The notes under the pieces are model-generated. The model did no database searches, was not told where the DNA came from, and saw only the letters and a program-made list of their open reading frames with translations. Below are positions 15,582-24,979 of a DNA stretch of 60,734 nucleotides, piece after piece (position 1 is the stretch's first letter; the number at the start of each line of letters is the position of its first letter). Made by a program: the position numbers and the translations under genes. Location: NCBI GenBank assembly GCA_045632305.1, contig JAZQWL010000015.1, positions 1 to 60,734 on the forward strand, in the 5' to 3' direction. The DNA comes from SVTX01 sp045632305 (GTDB taxonomy: Bacteria > Bacillota > Clostridia > Oscillospirales > CAG-272).

Positions 15582-18500
15582 TTATTCGGTTCTGAGGGCT
15601 ATAACGGGATCCTTCTTTGCCGCCGACTTAGCAGGAATGAGACCTGCGATAAGCGTAAGACCTACACTGATAAGCACAAGAATGATTGCGGCTACGGGAG
15701 GAACGAATGCTCTGAGGGATTCAATGCCCGTGAGCGCCTGAATAATCGCGGAGATAGGCCAGCAGAGAACAACGGTAATAATGATACCGAGGAGACCTGC
15801 GGCAAAGCCGATGATCATTGTTTCTGCGTTGAATACGCGGGAAATATCCTTCTTCGATGCACCGATAGCACGGAGAATACCGATTTCCTTTGTTCTTTCA
15901 AGCACGGAGATATTTGTGATGATACCGATCATGATAGAAGAAACCACGAGGGATACCGAAACGAACGCGATAAGAACGTAGGAGATTGCGTTGATGATGA
16001 TCGTAATGGAGGACATAAGAGTGCCGACGAGATCGGAGTATTCGAGAACGTCACTGTCTCTGCCTTCCGCTTCTGCCGTGGCGTTGTAATCTGCGATGAA
16101 CTGCTCGATCGCATCCTTGGATTCGAAGTCCTTTGCAAAGAAGTTGATGGATGCGGGGGATGCCTTTTCAGCATCGTCGAGAGTTTTGAGAACGCTGTCG
16201 TAGGTTTCGTCGATCTGAGGAGCCATGCTGTAGAGAATGGATTCCATCATTGCGAAGTTTTCGTCGGATACGGACTGCACGAGAAGAGCGAAGATCTCGG
16301 AATTTACCTTGAGATTCTTAACCATTTCGCTCATGTCGGTATAAATTGCGTTCATTGTGTCAGCAGCCGCGAGATCAACAAGACCGGGCATACCGCCAAG
16401 AACCATACCTGCCATCATAGCGGATTCTGCGGGAGTATTTGCGAGTGTTGTTGCAAGATTGTCTACGGTAACGGAGCCGTCCTGAGCGAGCATCGTGCAG
16501 AGGATTGTCACCATAGGCGCGCTGTTTTTATCGATGGAGCTAATAAGTCGTGTGTAAAGAGCTTCCTTTACGGTGGGATCTGCAACCATCATAAGAGCGC
16601 TTGAGAGCTTATCGGGAGTAGTTCCCATCTCGCCTGCGATCTCAGCTACCACCTCGGGACTTGCGAGCGTTATAATACCGGGGAGACCGAGCGCGGAAAT
16701 AATCGGCTTGGTTTCCATATCGTTGAGTATGGGGAGGAGAAGAACAATATTGTCCGCAGTAACGGAAAGCTTGTTTTCCGTCGACATATTGATAGTGTTG
16801 AATACGTTCTGCAGCATCATATTGCCCATAAAGTTTTCGGGAGGATTATTTGCAACAGCGGATTCAACGATTCTTGTGAGGATCTCTGCCTGCTGTTCTT
16901 CGGTAAGGAGCATGAACATAGTATTGATATTAGCTCTGTTTACGTTCATGAGCGCAGACGTGTCAACGATGCTCTCGGAGTTTTCGTCCGCTCCGTTAAT
17001 AATTATCTGAGTGATATTGTTGTAGAAAATCTCCATAGTAGCCGCGTCGATCTTGTCGATAAGCTCCTGGATATTTTCGCGTGTGTATCTTGTTCTTTCA
17101 AAAGCAAGGCCCGTAAGCACGTTTGTCTTGGGGGTTGCCTTCTGCTGATTTATAACCGTGCTCTTGGAGTTCTGCTCAAGAATATAGTCGGTCATCGCCT
17201 TTGTATAACCGATAGCGCCCGAAATACTTGTTGCGGATGCGCCCTCCTTGGGACGAACGATACCCGCGATCCTGATCTCAACACCGTTTTGTTTTATGAA
17301 TCCTGCCTTATCGAAGCCGGGATCCTCACGCATATCCTTCCATACGGGGTATGTGTTACCGTCAGCATAATACGTCTTGTCGGTAGGCGTAAAGAAGTCG
17401 GACGTTGTGAGCAGCTTGAATCTCATATTGAGAATGTCCTCATAAGTGAAGGGAGGCATTTCTGTGGGCTTGTATTCACCCTTCATAAGAGCTTCCATTT
17501 CCTTGTCGATCTCGTTAGGATCAAGGACGCCAAGCATGTAGAGAGTCATCTTACTGATCTGGTTGTTGGAGTTTACTACGAGAACGACCTCGTTGGGCTC
17601 GTGGGGCCACTGACCTGCGATAACGTCGTACTGCTGGTCGAGGATCTCCTGGTTATTGATCATCTCGGAGAATACGTCCATTCCCATGCCGCCGCTCATT
17701 TCCATAAGTTCGGACATGCCTGCGAAGGCGTCGCCCATATGCTCGAATACGGTTTCCATGCCAACCTTTACCTTGCCGTCGGCAGTGTAGACCTGAAGAT
17801 TGTAGTCGTACGTGTACTGAATGTCGCTAACGTAATCCTTTATCTCGTCGTAGTTTCCTTCGATGTGCTGTTTGAACGCTTCGAGGTTATTTTCAACGGT
17901 AGAGGACATAGCTCCCATCATTGTTCCGAGCGAGTCGTCAACGTAGATCATACCCGAATCGCGGTAATTTTCCGTGTCGGATACGCTTGTCATAGCGTTG
18001 AGCATTGCGGACATATCCTGCGTCTGCTTCTGAATGGTCAAGGGGTAGGTTGAAAGCGTATCTTCCTGAACCTGATTGATAAACGCGTTGATACCCGAGG
18101 AGAGCGCCAGGATAAGCGCGATACCGATAATACCGATACTTCCCGCAAAGGACGTCATAACCGTTCTGCCCTTCTTTGTGCGGAGATTGTTGAAGGAAAG
18201 GGAAAGAGCGGTGAGGAAGGACATGGATGTCTTTTTGCTTGCCTTCTTTTCTTCCTTTTTCTCCTTGCGTGTCTTTCGAGGCTTTTCGATTCCTGCTTCC
18301 TCGACTGCCTTTTCGCTTACGTAAGGGTCGGAATCGTCAATTACCAAGCCGTCGAGAACCTTGATTATTCTTGTGGAATAGGTAGCTGCAAGATCGGGGT
18401 TATGCGTAACCATGATAATGAGTCGATCCTTGGAAATTTCCTTTAAAATTTCCATGATCTGTACGCTGGTGGCTGTATCAAGCGCACCCGTGGGCTCGTC

Positions 18501-18995
18501 TGCGAGCAAAATGTCGGGATTGTTTACGAGCGCACGCGCGATCGCAACTCTCTGCATCTGACCGCCCGACATCTGCGAGGGACGCTTGTGGAGCTGGTCG
18601 CCAAGACCAACTGCCTCGAGAGCTTCCGTAGCTCTTCTGCGGCGCTCTGCCTTCGAAACGCCCGAAAGCGTGAGAGCAAGCTCAACGTTTGATAAAACCG
18701 TCTGGTGGGGAATGAGATTGTAGCTCTGGAAAACAAAGCCGATGGAATGATTTCTGTAGCTGTCCCAATCGGAATCCTTGAAGGTCTTTGTTGATTTGCC
18801 TCGGATGATAAGGTCACCGTCCGAGTATCTGTCAAGACCGCCGATAATATTAAGCAGAGTAGTTTTACCGCATCCGGAAGGGCCCAGGATGGATACGAAT
18901 TCGTTTTTGCGGAATTCGATATCAACGCCCTTCAGCGCTTCCACGGAAGAGTCGCCAACAACATAAGTCTTTTTTATGTTTTTTAACTCTAACAC
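15582..18995 (-). CDS. Fused ABC ATPase and FtsX-type permease (MacB-like)
   Basis: A 1,137-residue membrane protein. Residues 1-225 are an ABC ATPase of the MacB/LolD group (GPSGCGKTT near 38-46, MSGGQMQR near 141, LLADEPTGALD near 160, His of TMVTHN). A basic linker leads to the first membrane helix (GSIGIIGIALILALSSGI), then roughly 650 extracytoplasmic residues, then three C-terminal helices of an FtsX permease. Such type VII proteins act as mechanotransmission pumps or export lipoproteins, peptides or antibiotics. The start is GTG at 18995, 8 bases after GGAGG; the TTG at 19016 lies upstream of that site and is rejected. The large external domain with many Met and Glu residues is unassigned. 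No separate partner gene is needed. Confidence 0.85.
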   Translation of the reverse strand: MLELKNIKKTYVVGDSSVEALKGVDIEFRKNEFVSILGPSGCGKTTLLNIIGGLDRYSDGDLIIRGKSTKTFKDSDWDSYRNHSIGFVFQSYNLIPHQTVLSNVELALTLSGVSKAERRRRATEALEAVGLGDQLHKRPSQMSGGQMQRVAIARALVNNPDILLADEPTGALDTATSVQIMEILKEISKDRLIIMVTHNPDLAATYSTRIIKVLDGLVIDDSDPYVSEKAVEEAGIEKPRKTRKEKKEEKKASKKTSMSFLTALSLSFNNLRTKKGRTVMTSFAGSIGIIGIALILALSSGINAFINQVQEDTLSTYPLTIQKQTQDMSAMLNAMTSVSDTENYRDSGMIYVDDSLGTMMGAMSSTVENNLEAFKQHIEGNYDEIKDYVSDIQYTYDYNLQVYTADGKVKVGMETVFEHMGDAFAGMSELMEMSGGMGMDVFSEMINNQEILDQQYDVIAGQWPHEPNEVVLVVNSNNQISKMTLYMLGVLDPNEIDKEMEALMKGEYKPTEMPPFTYEDILNMRFKLLTTSDFFTPTDKTYYADGNTYPVWKDMREDPGFDKAGFIKQNGVEIRIAGIVRPKEGASATSISGAIGYTKAMTDYILEQNSKSTVINQQKATPKTNVLTGLAFERTRYTRENIQELIDKIDAATMEIFYNNITQIIINGADENSESIVDTSALMNVNRANINTMFMLLTEEQQAEILTRIVESAVANNPPENFMGNMMLQNVFNTINMSTENKLSVTADNIVLLLPILNDMETKPIISALGLPGIITLASPEVVAEIAGEMGTTPDKLSSALMMVADPTVKEALYTRLISSIDKNSAPMVTILCTMLAQDGSVTVDNLATTLANTPAESAMMAGMVLGGMPGLVDLAAADTMNAIYTDMSEMVKNLKVNSEIFALLVQSVSDENFAMMESILYSMAPQIDETYDSVLKTLDDAEKASPASINFFAKDFESKDAIEQFIADYNATAEAEGRDSDVLEYSDLVGTLMSSITIIINAISYVLIAFVSVSLVVSSIMIGIITNISVLERTKEIGILRAIGASKKDISRVFNAETMIIGFAAGLLGIIITVVLCWPISAIIQALTGIESLRAFVPPVAAIILVLISVGLTLIAGLIPAKSAAKKDPVIALRTE

Positions 18996-19128
18996 TGTTT
19001 TTTCCTCCGTATACAAATGAAAGATTTTTCAAAATAATAATATATTATAACACCCTTTTATTAAAGCAATATGAAGAAAACCTATAAAAATTAAAAAAAT
19101 TAATATTTTAAGGAATTTTTTATTTGTA

Positions 19129-19157
19129 TTGAAATTTTATTTTGTATATGTTATAAT
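19129..19157 (+). promoter_or_regulatory. Promoter of the ABC exporter pair
   Basis: TTGAAA (19129-19134), 17 bases, TATAAT (19152-19157), about 30 bases before the ATG at 19187, which has TTGGAG upstream. Confidence 0.65.
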
Positions 19158-19186
19158 TAAATGATAGTAAATTTATTGGAGTAAAT

Positions 19187-20914
19187 ATGAAATTCGTATT
19201 AAAGCATCTTAAAAAATACAAATCGGAATGCTTTTTCGCACCGTTTTTCAAGCTGCTCGAGGCCTGCTTCGATCTGTTCGTGCCGCTTGTGGTTAAGGAC
19301 ATAATAGACGTCGGCATTAAAAACGGTGATAAAAATTACATATATTCGAGAATTTTGATTTTGGTGGCGCTGGGTATTATAGGACTCACCTGCGCTCTGA
19401 CGGCGCAGTATTTTGCCGCAAAGGCGGCGGTAGGCGCATCTACCTCGATGAGAAGATCCCTCTTTTCTCACCTGACCAAGCTCTCATATACCGAGACGGA
19501 TTCTCTCGGTACGTCGACTATGATCACGAGAATGACGGGAGATATAAATCAGGTGCAAACGGGCGTTAATATGACGCTTCGACTGTTTTTGCGTTCTCCC
19601 ATAATCGTGTTTGGCGCGATGATAATGGCATTTTTCGTAAATCCCAAGACGGCGTGGGTATTCGCGATCCTGATTCCCGTGCTTGCGATCATAGTGTTTA
19701 CAATTATTCTGGCGGGAATCCCGCTTTACAGACGAGTTCAGTCGAAGCTCGACAGAGTAACCTCCCTCACTCGCGAAAATCTTTCGGGTGTCAGGGTTAT
19801 CCGTGCGTTTAACATGGAGGAGAAGCAGACTGAGGAGTTTACTGCCGCAAACCGCGAGCATACAAGCGCACAGAAGCTGGCGGGCAAGATCTCCGCGCTT
19901 ATGAATCCTCTGACTTACGTTTGTGTGAACTTAGGCATTATTGCGCTCATATATTTTGCCGCCCCCGAGATCAACGAGGGAGGAATGCTTCAGGGCGATC
20001 TTGTTGCAACGTATAACTACATGACGCAGATCCTCGTTGAGCTTGTAAAGCTTGCGACTACGGTGTTCACGGTTATAAAGGCGGTTGCATCCGCAAAGAG
20101 AATAAGCTCGGTATTTGATATTCCCACAGTTGACAATAAGGCGGGCGACGGTGAGATCGATCTTGAGAATACTGAAGTTGCGGTTGAATTCAAGGGTGTA
20201 AATCTCACGTATCGCGGCGGCTCGGACAGGACGCTTTCGGATATTGATTTTTCTGTTCTTCGCGGACAGACGGTCGGAATCATAGGCGGTACGGGTTGCG
20301 GTAAAACCTCCCTTGTAAACCTTATTACTGCGTACTATCCCGCAACTGACGGTGAGGTTTGCGTTTTCGGTAAGAATGTAAACGATTACAGTGTGGACAA
20401 GCTACGTTCAGCTATTGCGACGGTGCCGCAGAGATCGGTGCTGTTTGGCGGTACTGTTCGCTCAAATCTCTTGTGGGGAAATGAAGACGCCACCGACGAG
20501 GAAATGTGGGAGGCGTTACGTATCGCGCAGGCGGATGAATTTGTAAGAGAAAAGGACGGCGGACTTGACGCGCGCGTGTCTCAAAAGGGTAAAAACTTTT
20601 CGGGAGGACAGAGGCAGAGACTTTGTATAGCGAGAGCGATCCTTCGTCGCGCGCCCATCCTCATTCTTGACGATAGCGCATCAGCGCTTGATTTTGCGAC
20701 CGAGGCAAAGCTTCGAGGCGAGATCGCGTCTCTCGATTATGATCCGACGGTGTTTATTATATCCCAGAGAACGTCTTCGATCGCTCATGCGGACAAGATA
20801 ATCGTGCTTGACGACGGCAAAATTATGGGAGTCGGAACTCATAGCGAGCTTCTTTCGACTTGTGAAACGTATAAGGAAATTTTTGAGTCGCAGTTCTATG
20901 CGGCAAAGGCATAA
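19187..20914 (+). CDS. ABC exporter half-transporter with degenerate ATP site
   Basis: A 575-residue type IV (exporter-fold) half-transporter: six membrane helices in residues 1-310, ATPase in 330-575. Walker A GGTGCGKTS is near residue 367 and the signature FSGGQRQR is intact, but Walker B ends ILILDDSASALD near 490 (Asp for the catalytic Glu) and the H-loop reads IISQRTSSI near 527 (Gln for His). Those changes mark the non-hydrolysing site of heterodimeric exporters such as BmrC/BmrD or TM287/288. The partner follows after 3 bases. Substrates of this group are drugs, lipids or peptides; the real one is unknown. Confidence 0.87.
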   Translation: MKFVLKHLKKYKSECFFAPFFKLLEACFDLFVPLVVKDIIDVGIKNGDKNYIYSRILILVALGIIGLTCALTAQYFAAKAAVGASTSMRRSLFSHLTKLSYTETDSLGTSTMITRMTGDINQVQTGVNMTLRLFLRSPIIVFGAMIMAFFVNPKTAWVFAILIPVLAIIVFTIILAGIPLYRRVQSKLDRVTSLTRENLSGVRVIRAFNMEEKQTEEFTAANREHTSAQKLAGKISALMNPLTYVCVNLGIIALIYFAAPEINEGGMLQGDLVATYNYMTQILVELVKLATTVFTVIKAVASAKRISSVFDIPTVDNKAGDGEIDLENTEVAVEFKGVNLTYRGGSDRTLSDIDFSVLRGQTVGIIGGTGCGKTSLVNLITAYYPATDGEVCVFGKNVNDYSVDKLRSAIATVPQRSVLFGGTVRSNLLWGNEDATDEEMWEALRIAQADEFVREKDGGLDARVSQKGKNFSGGQRQRLCIARAILRRAPILILDDSASALDFATEAKLRGEIASLDYDPTVFIISQRTSSIAHADKIIVLDDGKIMGVGTHSELLSTCETYKEIFESQFYAAKA

Positions 20915-20917
20915 ATT

Positions 20918-22687
20918 ATGAGAAAAGAAAAAACAGGAAACAGTAAGACCGTAAAAAAGGTTCTTCGTTACCTCAAAGCGTATAAGTGGCTATTTCTTTT
21001 GTCGCTCATCTTGGCGGCGATAACGGTAGGACTTACCATTTATATCCCCGTGCTTATCGGTCGGGCGATAGACCTCGCATCAGGCGTAGGGCAGGTGGAT
21101 TTTGACGGCATTTTGAAGATTCTGATTTCAATCGGTGTAATTTCCATTGCGATCGCGCTTTTGCAGTGGATAATGAATATTTGTAATAATAAAATCACGT
21201 TCGGCGTGGTAAGACGCATGCGAAAAGAGGCGTTTTTAAAGCTCCAGAGCTTGCCTCTGTCTTATCTTGACTCCAATTCGGTGGGTGGTACCGTCAGCCG
21301 AGTTATCGGAGATGTCGACCAAGTTTCCGATGGGCTTCTTATGGGCTTTACGCAGTTCTTTACGGGCGCGCTTACGATACTTGCGACTTTGGTGTTTATG
21401 ATATACATAAATCCCATAATCGCGGCAATAGTTGTGGTAATGACTCCTCTTTCGCTTTTCGTTGCGGCTTTCATTGCGAAGAGCACGTTCAAGCTCTTTA
21501 AGAAGCAGGCAGAGGTAAGGGGAGACGCAACCGCTATTATCGACGAGATGATAGGCGAGCATAAGACGGTCGTTGCCTTCTCGCAGGAGGAAAACGTTAT
21601 TGAAAGATTTGACAGTGTAAATAACGAGCTTCAGAAGGTTTCGCTCAAGGCACTGTTTTATTCGTCGCTTACCAACCCGTCGACAAGATTTGTAAACAAC
21701 CTCGTTTACGCTGCGGTGGCGCTCGCGGGCTCGCTTATTTGTATTGGCTCGGGCGGCGCGGCTCTTACAGTCGGAATGCTTGCGAGCTTGCTCGGTTACG
21801 CTAACCAGTACACAAAGCCCTTCAATGAAATTTCGGGCGTTATAACCGAGCTTCAGAATTCGCTCGCGTGTGTTTCGCGCCTCTTTGAGCTTATAGATGC
21901 CCCTTCGGAGACACCCGATGCGCCCGACGCCAAGAATCTTGAGGCGCAGGATATAAACGGCAACGTAAATATTGAGAACGTAAGCTTTTCGTACTCAAAG
22001 GAGAAGACGCTTATTGAGGACTTCAATCTTAATATTGAAAACAGCCAGAGGGTTGCAATCGTAGGGCCCACGGGATGCGGAAAGACCACGGTCATCAACC
22101 TCCTTATGAGATTTTATGACGTTGATGAGGGCAAGATTTCTGTGAGCGGTCACGATATCAAGGACGTAACGAGAAGCTCGCTCCGTGCTTCGTACGGAAT
22201 GGTGCTTCAGGACACGTGGCTCAAAGCGGGAACTATCAAGGAAAACATTTCTATGGGCAGACCTGATGCTACCGATGAGGATATCATCGCGGCGGCTAAG
22301 GCGGCGCACGCGCATTCATTTATAAAGAGAATGCCCGACGGATATGATACTAAGATCGGTGAGGACGGCGGTGTGCTTTCGCAGGGACAAAAGCAGCTGC
22401 TCTGTATTGCAAGAGTGATCTTGGCGCTTCCTCCGATGCTTATTCTTGACGAGGCGACCTCAAGCATAGATACGCGAACGGAAATGAAGATACAGAAGGC
22501 GTTTTCGACAATGATGAAGGGAAGGACCTCGTTTATCGTAGCGCATCGTCTTTCGACTATCAAGGAAGCCGACGTAATTCTTGTTATGCGTGACGGAAAG
22601 ATAATCGAGAAGGGAAGCCACAACGAGCTTTTATCTCGCGACGGATTCTATTCCGAGCTTTGGAACAGCCAGGCGGTAACGGTTTAA
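20918..22687 (+). CDS. ABC exporter half-transporter, catalytic partner
   Basis: A 589-residue half-transporter of the same fold as the preceding gene, starting 3 bases after its stop. The ATPase keeps Walker A GPTGCGKTT (near 382), Walker B LILDEATSS (near 510) and the H-loop His (FIVAHRLSTI, near 544), while the signature is the variant LSQGQ (near 487). A canonical Walker B/His here with an altered signature, opposite the reverse pattern in its partner, is the standard division of labour of heterodimeric exporters with one active ATP site. Confidence 0.88.
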   Translation: MRKEKTGNSKTVKKVLRYLKAYKWLFLLSLILAAITVGLTIYIPVLIGRAIDLASGVGQVDFDGILKILISIGVISIAIALLQWIMNICNNKITFGVVRRMRKEAFLKLQSLPLSYLDSNSVGGTVSRVIGDVDQVSDGLLMGFTQFFTGALTILATLVFMIYINPIIAAIVVVMTPLSLFVAAFIAKSTFKLFKKQAEVRGDATAIIDEMIGEHKTVVAFSQEENVIERFDSVNNELQKVSLKALFYSSLTNPSTRFVNNLVYAAVALAGSLICIGSGGAALTVGMLASLLGYANQYTKPFNEISGVITELQNSLACVSRLFELIDAPSETPDAPDAKNLEAQDINGNVNIENVSFSYSKEKTLIEDFNLNIENSQRVAIVGPTGCGKTTVINLLMRFYDVDEGKISVSGHDIKDVTRSSLRASYGMVLQDTWLKAGTIKENISMGRPDATDEDIIAAAKAAHAHSFIKRMPDGYDTKIGEDGGVLSQGQKQLLCIARVILALPPMLILDEATSSIDTRTEMKIQKAFSTMMKGRTSFIVAHRLSTIKEADVILVMRDGKIIEKGSHNELLSRDGFYSELWNSQAVTV

Positions 22688-22699
22688 AAGGGTAATAAA

Positions 22700-23197
22700 A
22701 TGGATAACGAAAAGAAATTTCCGAAAAGAAAGCGTTTGAGATTGGAAAATTTTGATTATAATACACCGGGCGCATATTTTATAACGGTATGTACTAAGGA
22801 TCGAAAAACGTTATTTGCACCCGTAGGGGCGGATTCCATATCCGCCCGAATGGTTGAAAAGACTTTTCTTGAAACCATACGGAAATATGATGGTGTCGAT
22901 TCTCCAATATATGTAGTTATGCCTAATCATTTTCATGCAATAATTACGATATCGCGGGCGGATATGGAATCCGCCCCTACGGTGTCGGAAATCGTTCAAT
23001 CATTTAAGAGATATTCAACGGTAGAATATGTTAAAATGGTTAAGGATGGAATATTACCGCCATTTGATAAACAAATATGGCAAAGATCATTTTATGACCA
23101 CGTTATACGCAATAAGGACGATTATAATGAAATATATAAATATATTTATGAGAACCCTATAAGATGGCAATATGACCGTCTATATGTTGAGGAATGA
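22700..23197 (+). CDS. REP-associated tyrosine transposase (RAYT)
   Basis: A 165-residue single-domain HUH transposase of the IS200-like Y1 superfamily. The HUH metal motif is NHFHAI near residue 75 and the catalytic tyrosine is expected in the SFYDHVIRNKDDY segment near 133; the C-terminal YIYENPIRW is typical of RAYTs. These proteins mobilise or maintain short palindromic REP sequences instead of a full insertion sequence, and no IS ends are seen around it. The gene contains two inverted copies of a 28-base REP in its own reading frame (see repeats), one of them between the N-terminal strand and the HUH motif. It sits 12 bases after the exporter operon and probably shares its transcript. 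Confidence 0.88.
   Translation: MDNEKKFPKRKRLRLENFDYNTPGAYFITVCTKDRKTLFAPVGADSISARMVEKTFLETIRKYDGVDSPIYVVMPNHFHAIITISRADMESAPTVSEIVQSFKRYSTVEYVKMVKDGILPPFDKQIWQRSFYDHVIRNKDDYNEIYKYIYENPIRWQYDRLYVEE
22821..22848 (+). repeat. REP copy 1 inside the RAYT gene
   Basis: CCGTAGGGGCGGATTC followed by CATATCCGCCCG. It contains the imperfect palindrome GGGCGGAT/ATCCGCCC and is the exact reverse complement of 22955-22982. In frame it encodes Pro-Val-Gly-Ala-Asp-Ser-Ile-Ser-Ala-Arg. Confidence 0.85.
22955..22982 (-). repeat. REP copy 2 inside the RAYT gene (inverted)
   Basis: All 28 bases are the reverse complement of 22821-22848, with 106 bases between them. In frame it encodes Arg-Ala-Asp-Met-Glu-Ser-Ala-Pro-Thr, just after the HUH motif. 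Confidence 0.85.
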
Positions 23198-23208
23198 AAT
23201 AAGAAATT

Positions 23209-23231
23209 CCCCCGACAGAAGCTGTCGGGGG
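23209..23231. terminator. Terminator between RAYT and ruvB
   Basis: CCCCCGACAG, loop AAG, CTGTCGGGGG, then ATTATTTTT. It ends the exporter-RAYT transcript and may also serve ruvB from the other side. Confidence 0.85.
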
Positions 23232-23253
23232 ATTATTTTTATGATAAGCATTT

Positions 23254-24318
23254 TTATTTTTCTTCGTTGAAAATATCAAGCTGAGTATCGTCTTTTCTCT
23301 GCGAAAGACCGAGATGCTCGTAGGCCAGGCGCGTTACGCATCTGCCTCGGGGAGTTCTTGAGAGGAAGCCGATCTGCATAAGATAGGGCTCGTAAACGTC
23401 CTCGAGTGTGATTGCTTCTTCGCCGATCGTAGCCGCGAGCGTGTCAAGACCAACGGGACCGCCGTCGTAGAAGCGGATAATTGTTTCAAGCATGCGTCTA
23501 TCGGTCGCGTCAAGGCCCAGCTCGTCGATGTCGAGCTTCGAGAGAGCGTAGGACGCGATCTCCTCGTCGATTATATCCTTACCCATAACCTGAGCAAAGT
23601 CGCGTACGCGTTTGAGCAAGCGGTTTGCGATTCGGGGAGTTCCGCGCGAGCGGGAAGCGATCTCGTATGCTCCGTGCTTATTTATATCGATACCGAGAAT
23701 TCCCGCGCTTCGTGTAACGATGGTAGCGAGCTGCTCGGGAGTGTAAAGCTCAAGCTTTAATACTACGCCGAAGCGGTCGCGAAGAGGTGTGGTCAGCTGA
23801 CCTGCTCTTGTTGTTGCACCGATGAGCGTGAAACGGGGAAGGTCGATTCTTATGCTTCTCGCAGAGGGGCCCTTACCGATAATAATATCGAGAGCATAGT
23901 CCTCCATAGCGGGGTAGAGAATTTCTTCAACCGAGCGGTTGAGACGGTGGATCTCGTCGATGAAAAGCACGTCACCCTCGGAAAGATTTGTAAGGAGCGC
24001 CGCAAGGTCGCCCTGTTTTTCGATCGCGGGGCCTGAGGTTACTCTGATATTTACGCCCATTTCCGTTGCGATAATATTGGAAAGAGTTGTCTTACCGAGA
24101 CCGGGAGGGCCGTAGAGAAGCACGTGGTCGAGGGATTCTCCGCGAAGCTTTGCCGCGTCAATATAAATTTTGAGGTTTTCCTTTGCCTTGTCCTGACCGA
24201 TGTAGTCATCAAGGGTTTTCGGGCGGAGTGATACCTCGGTTTCAACGTCATCGTTTGAATAATTCGTGGATACTATTCGGTTTTCAAAATCAAATTCAAA
24301 TTCCTGTTCGTTTATCAT
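23254..24318 (-). CDS. ruvB: Holliday junction DNA helicase RuvB
   Basis: A 354-residue AAA+ ATPase that drives branch migration on Holliday junctions with RuvA. The N-terminal SLRPKTLDDYIGQDKAKENL, Walker A GPPGLGKTT, Walker B LFIDEIHRLNR, sensor GATTRAG and the C-terminal winged helix with GFLSRTPRGR are all present; length is normal. It follows ruvA with a 16-base gap in a leftward operon. ruvC is 4 kb away on the other strand. Confidence 0.97.
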   Translation of the reverse strand: MINEQEFEFDFENRIVSTNYSNDDVETEVSLRPKTLDDYIGQDKAKENLKIYIDAAKLRGESLDHVLLYGPPGLGKTTLSNIIATEMGVNIRVTSGPAIEKQGDLAALLTNLSEGDVLFIDEIHRLNRSVEEILYPAMEDYALDIIIGKGPSARSIRIDLPRFTLIGATTRAGQLTTPLRDRFGVVLKLELYTPEQLATIVTRSAGILGIDINKHGAYEIASRSRGTPRIANRLLKRVRDFAQVMGKDIIDEEIASYALSKLDIDELGLDATDRRMLETIIRFYDGGPVGLDTLAATIGEEAITLEDVYEPYLMQIGFLSRTPRGRCVTRLAYEHLGLSQRKDDTQLDIFNEEK

Positions 24319-24334
24319 CCGTGAATCTCCTTAA

Positions 24335-24961
24335 TTACTTCATAAGCTGCTTCAACGCCTGCTTGATCACGCCCTCAAGGTCGTACTTGTCGACCTCGAT
24401 TCCGCGCAGAGCTGCCTGCGCCTCGCTTCTTGTGTAGCCGAGCACCATAAGAGCATCCTGCGCCTCTGCGAGCTTGCCGCTCATGGTTACGTTTTGCGCG
24501 GTGGATTGGGTAATGCCGGCAGCAAGTGTTGTGTCGATATTGTTTTCCTTTACGAGCTTGTCCTTAAGCTCGAGAATGATTCTTGCCGCGGTCTTAGGTC
24601 CGATTCCCGACGCCTTGGAAATTGTCTTTCTGTCCTCCGTGCAAACCGCAAGAGCAAACTTTTCGGGTGTGAGCAAGGAGAGAATCGATATAGCCGCTTT
24701 TGGGCCTACGCCCGAAACCGAGAGGAGCATCTTGAAGGATGCAAGCTCTGTTTCGGAGATAAAGCCGAAAAGCTCGATGCCGTCCTCACGCACTGCCATG
24801 TAGGAATAGAGCTTGGCGGTAGCGGGTGTGCCGTTGGCGTTTCTGGGAAGAGCTGAGAACGTATTCTGGCTGATTGTCATTTTGTAGCCAACGCCCCCCG
24901 CGTCAATAACCGCGGTGTTGGGCGTAGCGTATGCGAGTGTTCCGCTTATATAATAAAACAT
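24335..24961 (-). CDS. ruvA: Holliday junction DNA helicase subunit RuvA
   Basis: A 208-residue junction-binding protein. An OB-fold domain (MFYYISGTLAYATPNTAVID, AVREDGIELFGF) is followed by paired helix-hairpin-helix motifs (SVSGVGPKAAISIL and KASGIGPKTAARIILELKDK) and the flexible C-terminal domain that contacts RuvB. It works as a tetramer that holds the four-way junction. It starts 18 bases after the stop of the upstream yfhO-like gene, so it is cotranscribed with it. Confidence 0.97.
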   Translation of the reverse strand: MFYYISGTLAYATPNTAVIDAGGVGYKMTISQNTFSALPRNANGTPATAKLYSYMAVREDGIELFGFISETELASFKMLLSVSGVGPKAAISILSLLTPEKFALAVCTEDRKTISKASGIGPKTAARIILELKDKLVKENNIDTTLAAGITQSTAQNVTMSGKLAEAQDALMVLGYTRSEAQAALRGIEVDKYDLEGVIKQALKQLMK

Positions 24962-24979
24962 TTTACGTTTCCTTAAAGT

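Noticed and set aside
15498..16604. A 368-codon plus-strand frame opposite the ABC-FtsX gene
   Set aside because: It is antisense to conserved permease sequence and its composition (Cys, His, Arg rich) is typical of a shadow frame.
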